A stretch of DNA of 34,371 nt from Candidatus Omnitrophota bacterium (GTDB taxonomy: Bacteria; Omnitrophota; Gorgyraeia; Zapsychrales; Fredricksoniimonadaceae). The notes beneath the pieces are model-generated. The model ran no database searches. It saw only the letters and a program-made list of their open reading frames with translations, and had not been told where the DNA came from. The stretch lies in contig JABDGZ010000016.1 of assembly GCA_013285735.1 (NCBI GenBank), forward strand, positions 1-34,371, written 5' to 3'. Of this stretch, positions 1 to 8,372 are shown in pieces; positions within the stretch are counted from its first letter, which is position 1, and each line of letters begins with the position of its first letter. The translations under genes were made by a program, and so were the position numbers.

Positions 1-711
1 CGGAGTCAGGACAACCACGGTGGGTTTCTCACGGGCAGAGAGGTGTTCTAACATCTCAAGTAAACGCAGAGGATAATCCGTGACCGGCCGCACGTCCATG
101 CTCTCAAAAATCTCGGGGAAGGTGCGTTTCATGATGTCGCGATTACCCAAAACATAGGAAACACCCGAGGGAACGCGTAAATTATCTTCCAGGACATAAT
201 TAAGACCATCGCTGTGCTTAATCAAATCGATGCCGCTGATATGTGCCCAAATATGATGGGCCGGCATCAGTCCCTCGCATTGTTTAAGGTAACCAGCTGA
301 GGAATAGATAATATCCGATGGGATAACACCATCTTTAAGGATTTTCTTTGGCCCGTAAATATCCTGTAAAAAGATATTAAGCGCTGTGATGCGTTGTTTT
401 AAACCCTGCTCAATTTGTTCCCATTCCTTAACAGGGATGATCCGGGGGATGATATCAAAAGGGAATATCTTTTCAAGCCCTTCGCCATCACGATACACAT
501 TAAAGGTGATCCCCATGGATACAAAGGCACGGTCAGCTGCGTGCTGACGCCCCACCACTTCTTCAAAGCCCAAGCCACTCATCCTGTCCGTTAACTGCCC
601 ATAGCAAGGCCGTATCTGACCGCCCGGCTCGATCATTTCATCATAAAAATTATCCATGGAGTACTTATCCAAAGCTTCCCAAGAAACCGGCATCATGATG
701 TTTGCTTTCAT
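1..711 (-). CDS. Circularly permuted ATP-grasp (type 2) protein, N-terminal part, cut by window edge
   Basis: The frame is open from an ATG at 709-711 to base 1, giving 237 residues with no stop, so the gene continues beyond the left edge. The protein starts MKANIMMPVSWEALDKY. It contains GGQIRPCYGQLTD (about residues 30-42), a block ending FNVYRDGEGLEKIFPFDIIPR, and the hallmark stretch NYVLEDNLRVPSGVSYVLGN (about 175-194). I recognise this as the circularly permuted ATP-grasp/DUF404-DUF407 family. These proteins usually sit with alpha-E and transglutaminase-like genes and are thought to make peptide or amide bonds; substrates are mostly unknown. A strong Shine-Dalgarno (GGGAGGG on the minus strand, plus 717-723) lies just upstream and supports this start. 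A private promoter and an attenuator-like leader precede it. Family assignment is firm, substrate unknown. Confidence 0.88.
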   Translation of the reverse strand, partial: MKANIMMPVSWEALDKYSMDNFYDEMIEPGGQIRPCYGQLTDRMSGLGFEEVVGRQHAADRAFVSMGITFNVYRDGEGLEKIFPFDIIPRIIPVKEWEQIEQGLKQRITALNIFLQDIYGPKKILKDGVIPSDIIYSSAGYLKQCEGLMPAHHIWAHISGIDLIKHSDGLNYVLEDNLRVPSGVSYVLGNRDIMKRTFPEIFESMDVRPVTDYPLRLLEMLEHLSAREKPTVVVLTP

Positions 712-832
712 ATTTACCCTCCCCAAAAAATAAAGGCCCTGCTTCCCAATGATGAGAAACAGGGCCTCTTTGCCCTAAAATATATGCCTCGTCTCTGAAA
801 CCTTCCTACCGCATCAATGCGGTAAAATTCTT
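712..832 (-). promoter_or_regulatory. Structured 5' leader with attenuator-like competing hairpins, upstream of the ATP-grasp gene
   Basis: Read on the minus strand, the leader has a 7-bp hairpin (807-824, loop TTGA), then two hairpins that cannot form together. The early one pairs 772-776 (GCCCT on plus) with 761-765 (AGGGC). The late one pairs 760-767 with 734-741 (AGGCCCTG/CAGGGCCT, 8 bp, 18-nt loop) and is followed by TTATTTTTT, the form of an intrinsic terminator. The late hairpin lies just upstream of the Shine-Dalgarno of the ATP-grasp gene. This is the layout of transcription attenuation or of a riboswitch expression platform. I do not recognise a known aptamer consensus. Confidence 0.6.
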
Positions 833-838
833 ATGTTT

Positions 839-867
839 AGAATAACATAACCCATCAAGAGATGCAA
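839..867 (-). promoter_or_regulatory. Sigma-70-type promoter for the ATP-grasp gene
   Basis: On the minus strand TTGCAT (862-867) and TATTCT (839-844) are separated by exactly 17 nt. The predicted transcript start near 832 gives a leader of about 120 nt. Each hexamer has mismatches to consensus, but the spacing is optimal and the position between genes fits. Confidence 0.5.
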
Positions 868-894
868 GATTGAATCTCCATTGGCCTGGGCCCT

Positions 895-1170
895 CTATTT
901 ATCTTCTAATTCAAACTCAATCCCGCCAAACCATTGGGCAAATAAATTATAAACCCAAATAAAAAATATCCCTGTCAAAAATCCCAAGCCTGCATTGACT
1001 ATTGGGAACACTAATAGTGCCCATGGGCCTAAACCCCACAATCCCTCATCTTCCTGTCCAGTCATTGATCCGACAGTCACAACGACACCTAATATAAATC
1101 CCACCAAGGCATTTAAACAACACAAAATTTTAGCTACAGATAAAATGGAAATTTTTTTTAACTTTACCAT
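895..1170 (-). CDS. Small membrane protein, two hydrophobic segments
   Basis: A 91-residue protein, MVKLKKISILSVAKILCCLN onward. One hydrophobic segment spans about 11-35 (VAKILCCLNALVGFILGVVV) and a second about 48-75 (GPWALLVFPIVNAGLGFLTG onward). The tail is amphipathic and acidic (FAQWFGGIEFELEDK). I recall short proteins of this pattern (a lysine-rich start followed by 'S...AK', two membrane helices and a 'GGIE' tail) as common hypothetical membrane proteins in several phyla, sometimes assigned to DUF3566; I cannot confirm the family. The ATG is 10 nt past the stop of the giant gene, and its Shine-Dalgarno (AGAGGGAG) overlaps that stop region, so it is probably co-transcribed and translationally coupled. 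It could be a partner of the giant envelope protein, but that is inference. Confidence 0.75.
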   Translation of the reverse strand: MVKLKKISILSVAKILCCLNALVGFILGVVVTVGSMTGQEDEGLWGLGPWALLVFPIVNAGLGFLTGIFFIWVYNLFAQWFGGIEFELEDK

Positions 1171-1180
1171 ACTGCTCCCT

Positions 1181-4100
1181 CTAATTCAAATAGCCTGTTC
1201 CTAACATGTCTTTAAGCATCTCAGGAGTAACAATGACAATTTTAGATACCTGCGGAACTACGCTTTCGATGATACTTGCGGACATGGCATTATCATTGCC
1301 CTGCCAGATTCTATTTTGAGTTTCCCCCGTAATCTTTAATTGCATCAACCCGCTGTTCATGTCAATACCGCCTTTACGGGAAACTCCATACGAGCTTCCT
1401 TGAATTAACAACGCATTATCATGTGGTATCGCTGAAAGATTCTTTGAAGAAGATGCGACCATACTCTCATCATCTTCTGTTGGATCATGGTGAGGATGTT
1501 TAATCCCAAGACTTTCATAAGTATCGATAAAATACTTTTGAAATTTCTTAAATAATCCCATTTGAATATCCCGATTAATTCCAACAGGAGAACGGGTCGA
1601 ATGAACAGAAATACTAGGATAGGTCAAATGCCTTTTCCAAATTATCTTGGTTATCTTCTTAATATGAATCTCCCAAGGACCTATTTTCTTTATTATTTCA
1701 GGTATAACTGTAATCGTAGATGCTTTTTTATACATAGCATTAAACAAAACCTCCATGGCTGACATTCTAAGTACTGGATCAAAAGTCTTATCATAAATTA
1801 TTTGAACAAGTTCACTGTCTTGGGACTGTTGCAGAATGCCCCAGATTTCGTCAAAATTACTCGCTTGCATTTCTGACGGTCTGCTTATGGGCCCTCCATC
1901 TCGGTTTAAACACACCTCTGTTGAAGAAACTTCTTTCAAAATACCTTTTTCGATCAACTCGTCTAATGTCGCGGCTCCATTCGGGTCAGCCTCAGAAAAT
2001 TTGGATTTTGCGACTTTTCCGTCTTCAAGGCTTATAAATGGCTTACCTAAACTAATATGCTTGGCCGTAGCAATGGGGTTAACATACTCGCCCACACCGA
2101 TGGTGGTGATCTCAGCGCCTCCCATAAAAAACTTGCCTATAACCGAATTTCTAATACTTTTCGCCTGTTTTAAAGTTGTCTCTACATCATCTCGGGAAGG
2201 CTTGTAAATAGGAAGCCCCAGTACAGCCGCTGTACCCCTGACGATACGATGAGCAAATTTGGCACCGAAATGGTCTTCGGGATCACCGCTTTGAACATTC
2301 ATCGCCATTGAAGGAAGCGACATAGCTCCTAGCTTACTAACATCTTGTTCAAGGATTTGATGATTGGCAGGCTTATCTCCAATAACCATAGTAACTGTTC
2401 CCTGACGTCCCCATCGTGGACGTTTTGAGAATGAACGAAGAACCAAGGTCGTTAATAAAGATTGAAAACCATTCGCAAAGGTGCCATCGGCTATTGAAGT
2501 TACAAACCCTGCCCAGCTATGAAAACCATCCCCTGGATCTCTTCCAAGCAAACTTAAAACAGCGCGTATAGGGCCATGGTAAAGAAAACAAGCATAAACA
2601 AATGCTTTAAATATACCATTAGACCTAGGTGTCTCAAGTAAATATCGATCTGCCTTATTCTCACCGTCTTCAACCAAATCTTGGTTTACCCTATCCCCGA
2701 CAAATTTATGCTTTTCATTCCAACCTGTAATTCTAGTCGACGCTTTAACTAATTCTGGCACCATTTCCTCGAGCCTTTGTATATCCGCATCTGTGATAGC
2801 CATTCCCCAAGGATTGTGATGAGGGAATATTTCTCTCATCCGTTTAAACAAGTCGATGAGAACCAAAATTTGTTCTGTGTATAAAAGCACACTTGAGGTG
2901 GGTGCCGATTCAGATGAATAATATCTACCCGTAAGAAATACCCTTTTTTTAAATTTAGATTTTGTATTTATGCCCTGACCCAAGGCTTTGACAGCCATAG
3001 CATCCATCCGTGAGGTAAAAAGGAAAGCACGGCCTATGGTCATAATATTCAATAAACCTGCCAAAGCAAGACTTGGAAATGTAGTTCCCGATAAAGAATT
3101 AACAAAAGCCATAGTTCGACTATGAATACCAAACAATAAAGGATTTTTTAATATTTTATTTGATGAAGCCGCAACGATATTCATGTCTGGTAACAGCGTT
3201 TTTAAAACATCCCTCATGTTTTCGCCCAACCATAAAGATTTTTCATAACCGGTAATAATTAAATCGGTTTTATTCTCGACTTTAAGATGCGGATACAATT
3301 CTTTTTCTTCTTCCCATTTTTGATACCATTTCCTAAACTGAGTAAAAAAATTATCCGTGACCTCTGCAATCTGGGCATTTACAAATTCATCAATTTCTTT
3401 TTCATACCCGGAAACTATTTCATCAAGATAATCTTCATCTTGGATATCGCCACTCTTTAAACGATCAATCATCTGTGTTGAGATCCTATCAGCGATCTCA
3501 CTCACTTTTGCATCTACCCTATTTTCAACATAGTTGACCACTATTGAATTAAGAGCAGACCCACGAATCTCCCTACGCAAAAATCTCTTTTGTCTTTCAG
3601 AACATGTCCCGGCACTCAGGCATCTGATCTCAATTCCTTTCAAAGTTTGTATAAAAACCGGACCAACGCTTTTATAACTTTTACTATTTGCCTTTATATA
3701 CATTTCTATGTAATCAGACGCCATTACCTGCGCTAATGCATCTACAGACTGACTATGAAAAGATTTAGGGTCTTTGGAAGCATCTATCCTTTCTTGAATA
3801 ACTTCAGTTTGGTGCTCTAAATCTTCATCGTTTGGATTATCGGGATTTTCATATTTAACCGGCTCTTGATAATAGGGGTTTGATTTATCTAGTGGATAAG
3901 AGCTACCCAGTATTTGTTTTCGGGATAAATCTCTATTTTTAAGTGAAGAAAATACCCGTAAATAAAATTGTCCCGATGAAAAACCAACATCAACAACTTC
4001 TCCAGATCCTCGAGGATCTAATATAAATAAGCTGTCTAATTTACCCCTGTCTCCAAAAGTACCATGCAAAGCTGAAGTATCAGAAGCAAAAGCAAAAAAT

Positions 4101-7100
4101 CTGCTACGCAAATTCCATCCAACTGTCATACCCTGGGCCTTTGCCCATATCGTTACCCCGTTATTTTGTATGGAAGACCTAACCACCAGCCCGTAAGCAC
4201 CTGCAGCGAGCAATTTAAATTCTTTTGTCGCTTCAAACCGGTCTGCAGTAAAAAATCTCCTTACAAGTTCATTTACAAATTTTTTTCGCGTTTCTAAATC
4301 TTGAGGCCACTCACGTAGAGTCTCCCCAGCCAGACTTGTAGTCAACATTTCCTGTTCCATCCGCTTTAAAAATCTCTCTTTTAAACGTTCAATTTTATTA
4401 TATTGTGATCTTAAGGTTGGGTCTTTCTTTACCATCTCTTCTGTCACCCATAAATCTTTGATGGCCTTACTGGGATCTTTTAACTCTGGCCTGGATACAC
4501 TATCCTCTTCGCTCGCCTCATTTTCCTTAAATTCCTCTTCATACATGTTGGAAACAGCATCTAATTTTTCCTCAGATAGAATATCTTTTAATGCCTCATC
4601 AGCCGTTTTATGATTAACAAGTACATCTGTAATACGCACCGATGCTTTCCAATTCATCCAGGTACAAAGAGCTGCCATTTGTAAAGCTATCGGTGGAGTG
4701 TCCCCCAAAGGCAGATAATCGAAATATCCTGGCTTTCCAGTTTCCTTATCCGGTGGAATCCAGACTTCTTTCTTCATATGAAATAATCTTGGGAAAAAAT
4801 CCCGGATTTCATCCAAGGTTAGTTCGCGGTCTATCAGAAAAAATGCATCGTTATCGCCATTATGGGAAATAACCATAAAGAATTTCCTTAAATGCGGCTC
4901 AAGCTTACCATCTACCAACTCCCATTGCATTCTCATTTCTGGTACGCTCGCGAAGGGTTGGGCAGATGGCAACACCGATGGGCCTTGTGTTGCATAACGT
5001 TTATGACCATTGATACCAAAAACTTCATCATCGCTCCCTTTTAATTCTTTCAATTCACCAGGGATATCCGCAACAAATTTTCTTTGCAAGGTCACAGGAA
5101 GATCACTTTTAGGTCCTCTTTTTTCCTTTAGCACCTTACTTAAAATGAGCTCCGACTGCCCATCTTTTAAATATCGCCCATCCACAATCATTACCTGCCC
5201 AGCTGATTGACCTCCTCGAACAATTAAACGGCGCGTCATACCAGCCAATCCTTCTTGCGCCCATTCTGGATAAAGGCCCTCTTCCGGTGAACCTATCCAA
5301 AAAAGACCGTAATTACCACATTTATATTTATCTTGATCAACTCCTTCTTGTGGCTTTATATCGGTCGTCCAAGAAGCCTTCATCATGGCCAAGGCAGAGA
5401 CTCCTACAGGCCCTAAAACCGGTGTTAACCAATGATTATTTAAACTAAGAGCGACCATACCTAAGGTAGACATCATTCCCAAAGCCGTTGTCACTTTAAA
5501 TCCTGCATAGGAAACCCATGGATCTAATGCTCCTTTTGTTGGAGGAGTAAATCCAGGATTGTCCTTCTCCGATTGGGGAATATTCCAAGGCAATAAGACA
5601 TCCATCCATTGTCTGAAGTTAAGACCTGCTCTCAAATTTTCTGGGGTAAAAACATCTTCTCTTTTTTCTTCAGGATGTGCAATAGCATAAGGAACTGCAT
5701 GGCCTAATACTTCATGGAAATAGATATGAATACCCATGGCACCGCGGGTCAAAAATGGTAAGGCAGCAGCTGTTACCATAAGACTCGCAGGATCTGGGCC
5801 TAAACTTGCCCTAGCTAAAGCCATACCGCCGACCCATGCGGCTGTATCCAGCCAACGCGTTGGTCGAGAAGCTTCAACAGCCGGACTCGTTTCTTGGTCA
5901 GGTAAGGGCTCTGCTAAAGCTGCCTGATCTGAATCTCCATCTGAATCTGTATCTGTTTCAATTTCTTTCGGTTTCATAGAAAGAGGTTCCGGAGATGATA
6001 CGACGACAAATTCTACTGGCTTGGGGGGTTCTTTCTGCTCTAAAATATTCTTTCTTCTTCGTTTCCTTGAATTATTACGGCGAACAAGTATAACTCTACC
6101 AACAAGCGTGATCCCAAAAACAGCAAGGCCAATACACAATGGCAACTTATGCATATTAAAATATTGTAATAAAATCTCTAAATCCTTATTCTTCGGTGGC
6201 GGAGGTGGATTCCCTCCTGACACTTTACTGCTACCAGAAGATGCCGTTGAAGCTGACGTATCTGCTCTAATTTTACCTGGTGGTGTCGTCGGTACTGATG
6301 TTACCGATGGCTTTGTTGAGGGAATTGTTGTTGGCTTTGTCGACGGTATTGTTGCTGATGGTTTTACTGACGGGATTATTGCCGATGGTTTCGCTGACGG
6401 TATTGTTATTGATGGCTTTGCTGACGGTACTGTTGTTGATGGTTTTATTGACGGTATTGTTGTTGATGGCTTTGGTGACGGTATTGTTGCTGATGACTTT
6501 GGTATTGATCTACTTGCTAAAGGCTTTGCCGACGGTCTTAGAACACCTGAAGAAACTGCCCCTGAAACCGCTTCATTAAGCCCTTTTTTCGTCAAAATAA
6601 TAAATGTTTGACCATCATGTAAATTTTTAATATCGATCTTATCTTGCATATGTTCTTTGACCATATTCACCGTGCCTGTCTTGCCCCAAAGAGAAGGACC
6701 AACATAACCAGCGCCAGCTTCATTGTTAGCATCTAGCAAAATCTGCCCAAAAGTATCATTTCCCTGCACTGTCACTTGCAATTTTTTTCCACCATCAATA
6801 CTTTTAAATGTTGCCCCTTGAGCAGAAGGAACCGCTACAGCCATGGCAGCCATGGCAGCAAACAATGGAAGTCTTTTTCGCGTAGATAGGCTTAATTTAC
6901 TGAAACTAAACATTGCTCCATCCTGTCTGTGCACCAGATGAAATGGATGATTATCAGGATATTCTCTGGGATCAGTAAAACTTACCATTTCTCCATCACC
7001 CCTTGTGGCTAATAAGTCAATGGTTGCCATGGCTACATCAGTCCCCACCTTCATGCCTTTGGTATTAGGCACTTCCCTATAAATAGAACCCGTACGGTTA

Positions 7101-8146
7101 ACGCCCGTGCTGGTGAGATCAAGGTCTTCACCCAATCCTATTAATATCCCGCCGGATGCGTACTTGCGTGCCACTGTTTGTTGAGTAAATGGATCGTAGT
7201 CTTCCTTAATGTAGTTATAAACGCACTTTTTATACGCCCGCAAGTATTGCTGATATATTCTCTCTTTTGTGTTTTTATCCGCAATGTCAACGCCATTTAC
7301 TTCATTTCTGCCGACATACATTCTTCCCAATAAACTGTCTTTCAAATGGCGTTTATACCAAGTCGCCAAAATCATGGCATTGTAAACTTGCCGAACAACG
7401 GCAAAATTCTTTCCCTCATTTATTTCTTGGCGTAATTCTGGCAGGATGACCTCACGAAAAATTTGAGCATAGGCCCCTGCATTTTCAGAAAATCCTCCAT
7501 CGTGATGGGCCAATGCTTTGTAATCAGCTTCCAGCATCACATCTAGCTGACTATTAACAACAAAAGCAGCATTACCCTGAACATACACCTGTGCGGATTT
7601 AGGAAGTATCCACACTTTATTAAATGTGTTGATGGGAATATTGGTTGTCCCATAAAGTTCATACGATTTACGGTAAACCTTTTGCCAAAATTGCTTGCCC
7701 AAATCATTTTCCGGATAGCTCAAAGATGCCATTATTTGTTTGAGCAAATAATCCTGTGCTAACAAATCATTACCCATCAGGGTAAATCCAAAATTACCAG
7801 GCACTATGCGGTCTTTTTCATAAGGAGAAAGGTTTACCCACAAATCATTTTCAGGGACTGCTAAGCAGGTCAAGAAATACTTGGTTGAACGGATAATTTC
7901 ATCCTTTAAAGGCTGACCATAAAGACCAGAATCTCCTTTATCAACCAAAAAATCGAAACGCAGAGGGTTTTTTACATTGACTAAAATACCCTTTAGCTGC
8001 AGCGGCTCAAATAAGTCACTTGTTTTGACCATCACACCTGGAGCAGGCAGATCAATTATAGTTTGGGCAGAGGCATCTGGAAGGGGGCCTATAGATGTGA
8101 AGAAAAATGTTACCAAAATCAAACGGGCTATAAGTTTCTTAAACAT
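1181..8146 (-). CDS. Giant (2321 aa) multidomain membrane protein with LysM-like, HExxxH, class-II glutamine amidotransferase-like and SIS-like regions
   Basis: Residues 1-27 form a signal peptide ending DASA. Residues 35-400 resemble a domain I associate with Omnitrophota large proteins (LSPYEKDRIV, GNDLLAQDYLLKQ, NEGKNFAVVRQVYNAMILA). About 456-516 is LysM-like (VTVQGNDTF...DGQTFII). Residues 555-616 are seven 9-residue PS-x-KPS repeats. A membrane helix (669-689) is followed by RRNNSRKRRRK, so what precedes it is likely periplasmic. HEVLGH (811-816) is an HExxxH motif between hydrophobic stretches. From 943 the sequence tracks class-II glutamine amidotransferases: C943-GNYG, VRGGQSAG (976-983, compare YRGYDSAG of GlmS), GHKRYATQG (1047-1055, compare GHTRWATHG), HNGD (1095-1098) and FASDTSAL (1353-1360). 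Residues 1627-1765 look SIS-like (LIITGYEKS, NSLSGTTF, SSESAPTSS). The C-terminus has SRKGGIDMNSGLMQLKI. The Shine-Dalgarno GAGG lies 6 nt from the ATG. The catalytic Cys is internal, so activity would need cleavage; the protein may instead be a non-catalytic homologue. Confidence 0.85.
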   Translation of the reverse strand: MFKKLIARLILVTFFFTSIGPLPDASAQTIIDLPAPGVMVKTSDLFEPLQLKGILVNVKNPLRFDFLVDKGDSGLYGQPLKDEIIRSTKYFLTCLAVPENDLWVNLSPYEKDRIVPGNFGFTLMGNDLLAQDYLLKQIMASLSYPENDLGKQFWQKVYRKSYELYGTTNIPINTFNKVWILPKSAQVYVQGNAAFVVNSQLDVMLEADYKALAHHDGGFSENAGAYAQIFREVILPELRQEINEGKNFAVVRQVYNAMILATWYKRHLKDSLLGRMYVGRNEVNGVDIADKNTKERIYQQYLRAYKKCVYNYIKEDYDPFTQQTVARKYASGGILIGLGEDLDLTSTGVNRTGSIYREVPNTKGMKVGTDVAMATIDLLATRGDGEMVSFTDPREYPDNHPFHLVHRQDGAMFSFSKLSLSTRKRLPLFAAMAAMAVAVPSAQGATFKSIDGGKKLQVTVQGNDTFGQILLDANNEAGAGYVGPSLWGKTGTVNMVKEHMQDKIDIKNLHDGQTFIILTKKGLNEAVSGAVSSGVLRPSAKPLASRSIPKSSATIPSPKPSTTIPSIKPSTTVPSAKPSITIPSAKPSAIIPSVKPSATIPSTKPTTIPSTKPSVTSVPTTPPGKIRADTSASTASSGSSKVSGGNPPPPPKNKDLEILLQYFNMHKLPLCIGLAVFGITLVGRVILVRRNNSRKRRRKNILEQKEPPKPVEFVVVSSPEPLSMKPKEIETDTDSDGDSDQAALAEPLPDQETSPAVEASRPTRWLDTAAWVGGMALARASLGPDPASLMVTAAALPFLTRGAMGIHIYFHEVLGHAVPYAIAHPEEKREDVFTPENLRAGLNFRQWMDVLLPWNIPQSEKDNPGFTPPTKGALDPWVSYAGFKVTTALGMMSTLGMVALSLNNHWLTPVLGPVGVSALAMMKASWTTDIKPQEGVDQDKYKCGNYGLFWIGSPEEGLYPEWAQEGLAGMTRRLIVRGGQSAGQVMIVDGRYLKDGQSELILSKVLKEKRGPKSDLPVTLQRKFVADIPGELKELKGSDDEVFGINGHKRYATQGPSVLPSAQPFASVPEMRMQWELVDGKLEPHLRKFFMVISHNGDNDAFFLIDRELTLDEIRDFFPRLFHMKKEVWIPPDKETGKPGYFDYLPLGDTPPIALQMAALCTWMNWKASVRITDVLVNHKTADEALKDILSEEKLDAVSNMYEEEFKENEASEEDSVSRPELKDPSKAIKDLWVTEEMVKKDPTLRSQYNKIERLKERFLKRMEQEMLTTSLAGETLREWPQDLETRKKFVNELVRRFFTADRFEATKEFKLLAAGAYGLVVRSSIQNNGVTIWAKAQGMTVGWNLRSRFFAFASDTSALHGTFGDRGKLDSLFILDPRGSGEVVDVGFSSGQFYLRVFSSLKNRDLSRKQILGSSYPLDKSNPYYQEPVKYENPDNPNDEDLEHQTEVIQERIDASKDPKSFHSQSVDALAQVMASDYIEMYIKANSKSYKSVGPVFIQTLKGIEIRCLSAGTCSERQKRFLRREIRGSALNSIVVNYVENRVDAKVSEIADRISTQMIDRLKSGDIQDEDYLDEIVSGYEKEIDEFVNAQIAEVTDNFFTQFRKWYQKWEEEKELYPHLKVENKTDLIITGYEKSLWLGENMRDVLKTLLPDMNIVAASSNKILKNPLLFGIHSRTMAFVNSLSGTTFPSLALAGLLNIMTIGRAFLFTSRMDAMAVKALGQGINTKSKFKKRVFLTGRYYSSESAPTSSVLLYTEQILVLIDLFKRMREIFPHHNPWGMAITDADIQRLEEMVPELVKASTRITGWNEKHKFVGDRVNQDLVEDGENKADRYLLETPRSNGIFKAFVYACFLYHGPIRAVLSLLGRDPGDGFHSWAGFVTSIADGTFANGFQSLLTTLVLRSFSKRPRWGRQGTVTMVIGDKPANHQILEQDVSKLGAMSLPSMAMNVQSGDPEDHFGAKFAHRIVRGTAAVLGLPIYKPSRDDVETTLKQAKSIRNSVIGKFFMGGAEITTIGVGEYVNPIATAKHISLGKPFISLEDGKVAKSKFSEADPNGAATLDELIEKGILKEVSSTEVCLNRDGGPISRPSEMQASNFDEIWGILQQSQDSELVQIIYDKTFDPVLRMSAMEVLFNAMYKKASTITVIPEIIKKIGPWEIHIKKITKIIWKRHLTYPSISVHSTRSPVGINRDIQMGLFKKFQKYFIDTYESLGIKHPHHDPTEDDESMVASSSKNLSAIPHDNALLIQGSSYGVSRKGGIDMNSGLMQLKITGETQNRIWQGNDNAMSASIIESVVPQVSKIVIVTPEMLKDMLGTGYLN
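6299..6484 (-). repeat. 27-nt tandem repeat coding the Pro/Ser/Lys-rich linker of the giant protein
   Basis: Seven head-to-tail units encode IPSPKPSTT, IPSIKPSTT, VPSAKPSIT, IPSAKPSAI, IPSVKPSAT, IPSTKPTT (8 residues) and IPSTKPSVT, residues 555-616. The repeat lies between the LysM-like region and the first internal membrane helix, so it probably forms an extended periplasmic spacer. Long open frames seen on the opposite strand here are a by-product of the repeat. Confidence 0.85.
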
Positions 8147-8366
8147 ACCTTACCTCAACAAAAAAGCCCAATAAATTTCCTTAATTTTAAGGAAAATCAT
8201 TGGGCTGCGGCGTCCAATATAAGGCACGTACTTCCGTGTACGTAAATGCTTAAAATAAAAAGACCCAATATCTCACCTTCGAGTTATTGGGCATCTATGT
8301 CCAAAATTACTGCTTCTTTTCCTGACAGCTTTGCCAAAATTAAGAATTTGTTAAAATTTCATTAAT
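8147..8366 (-). promoter_or_regulatory. Long structured leader of the giant gene with two terminator-like hairpins and four complementary blocks
   Basis: In transcript order: block A (GCCCAATA, plus 8285-8292) pairs with block B (TATTGGG, 8264-8270) and is followed by TCTTTTTATTTT. A 6-bp ACGTAC/GTACGT hairpin comes next (8226-8243). Block C (GCCCAAT, 8199-8205) then pairs with block D (ATTGGGC, 8166-8172), extended inside by a 9-bp stem (8176-8184 with 8187-8195) and followed by TTTTTT. The second terminator-like hairpin ends about 20 nt before the start codon, inside the leader and not after a gene. B can equally pair with C, and A with D, so alternative folds exist. This suggests conditional termination. 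No known riboswitch class was recognised. Confidence 0.6.
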
Positions 8367-8372
8367 AGTTGA

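Noticed and set aside
870-894. GC-rich GGCCTGGGCCC downstream of the 91-residue gene as a terminator
   Set aside because: The short self-complementary segment is not followed by a T-run on the minus strand.
2000-2300. A second SIS domain near residues 1915-2060 of the giant protein, as in GlmS
   Set aside because: Only faint similarity by eye (VMIGD-like strand and a KPSRDD end). I could not find the glycine/serine motif, so it is not claimed.
6299-6484. Regularly spaced repeats considered as a CRISPR array
   Set aside because: Units are contiguous, in frame, degenerate at the third codon position and inside a coding gene; there are no unique spacers.
6021-6611. Long plus-strand open frame (196 codons) with a DGIV-like repeating product
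   Set aside because: It is the antisense shadow of the Pro/Ser/Lys repeat of the giant gene. It has no ribosome site or promoter, and its repeats follow directly from the 27-nt unit.
8270-8340. Resemblance of GGCAAAGCTGTC in the giant-gene leader to the start of a cyclic-di-GMP-I riboswitch
   Set aside because: The diagnostic GACGCAAAGCC segment and the partner stem are absent; the match is limited to a short purine-rich stretch.
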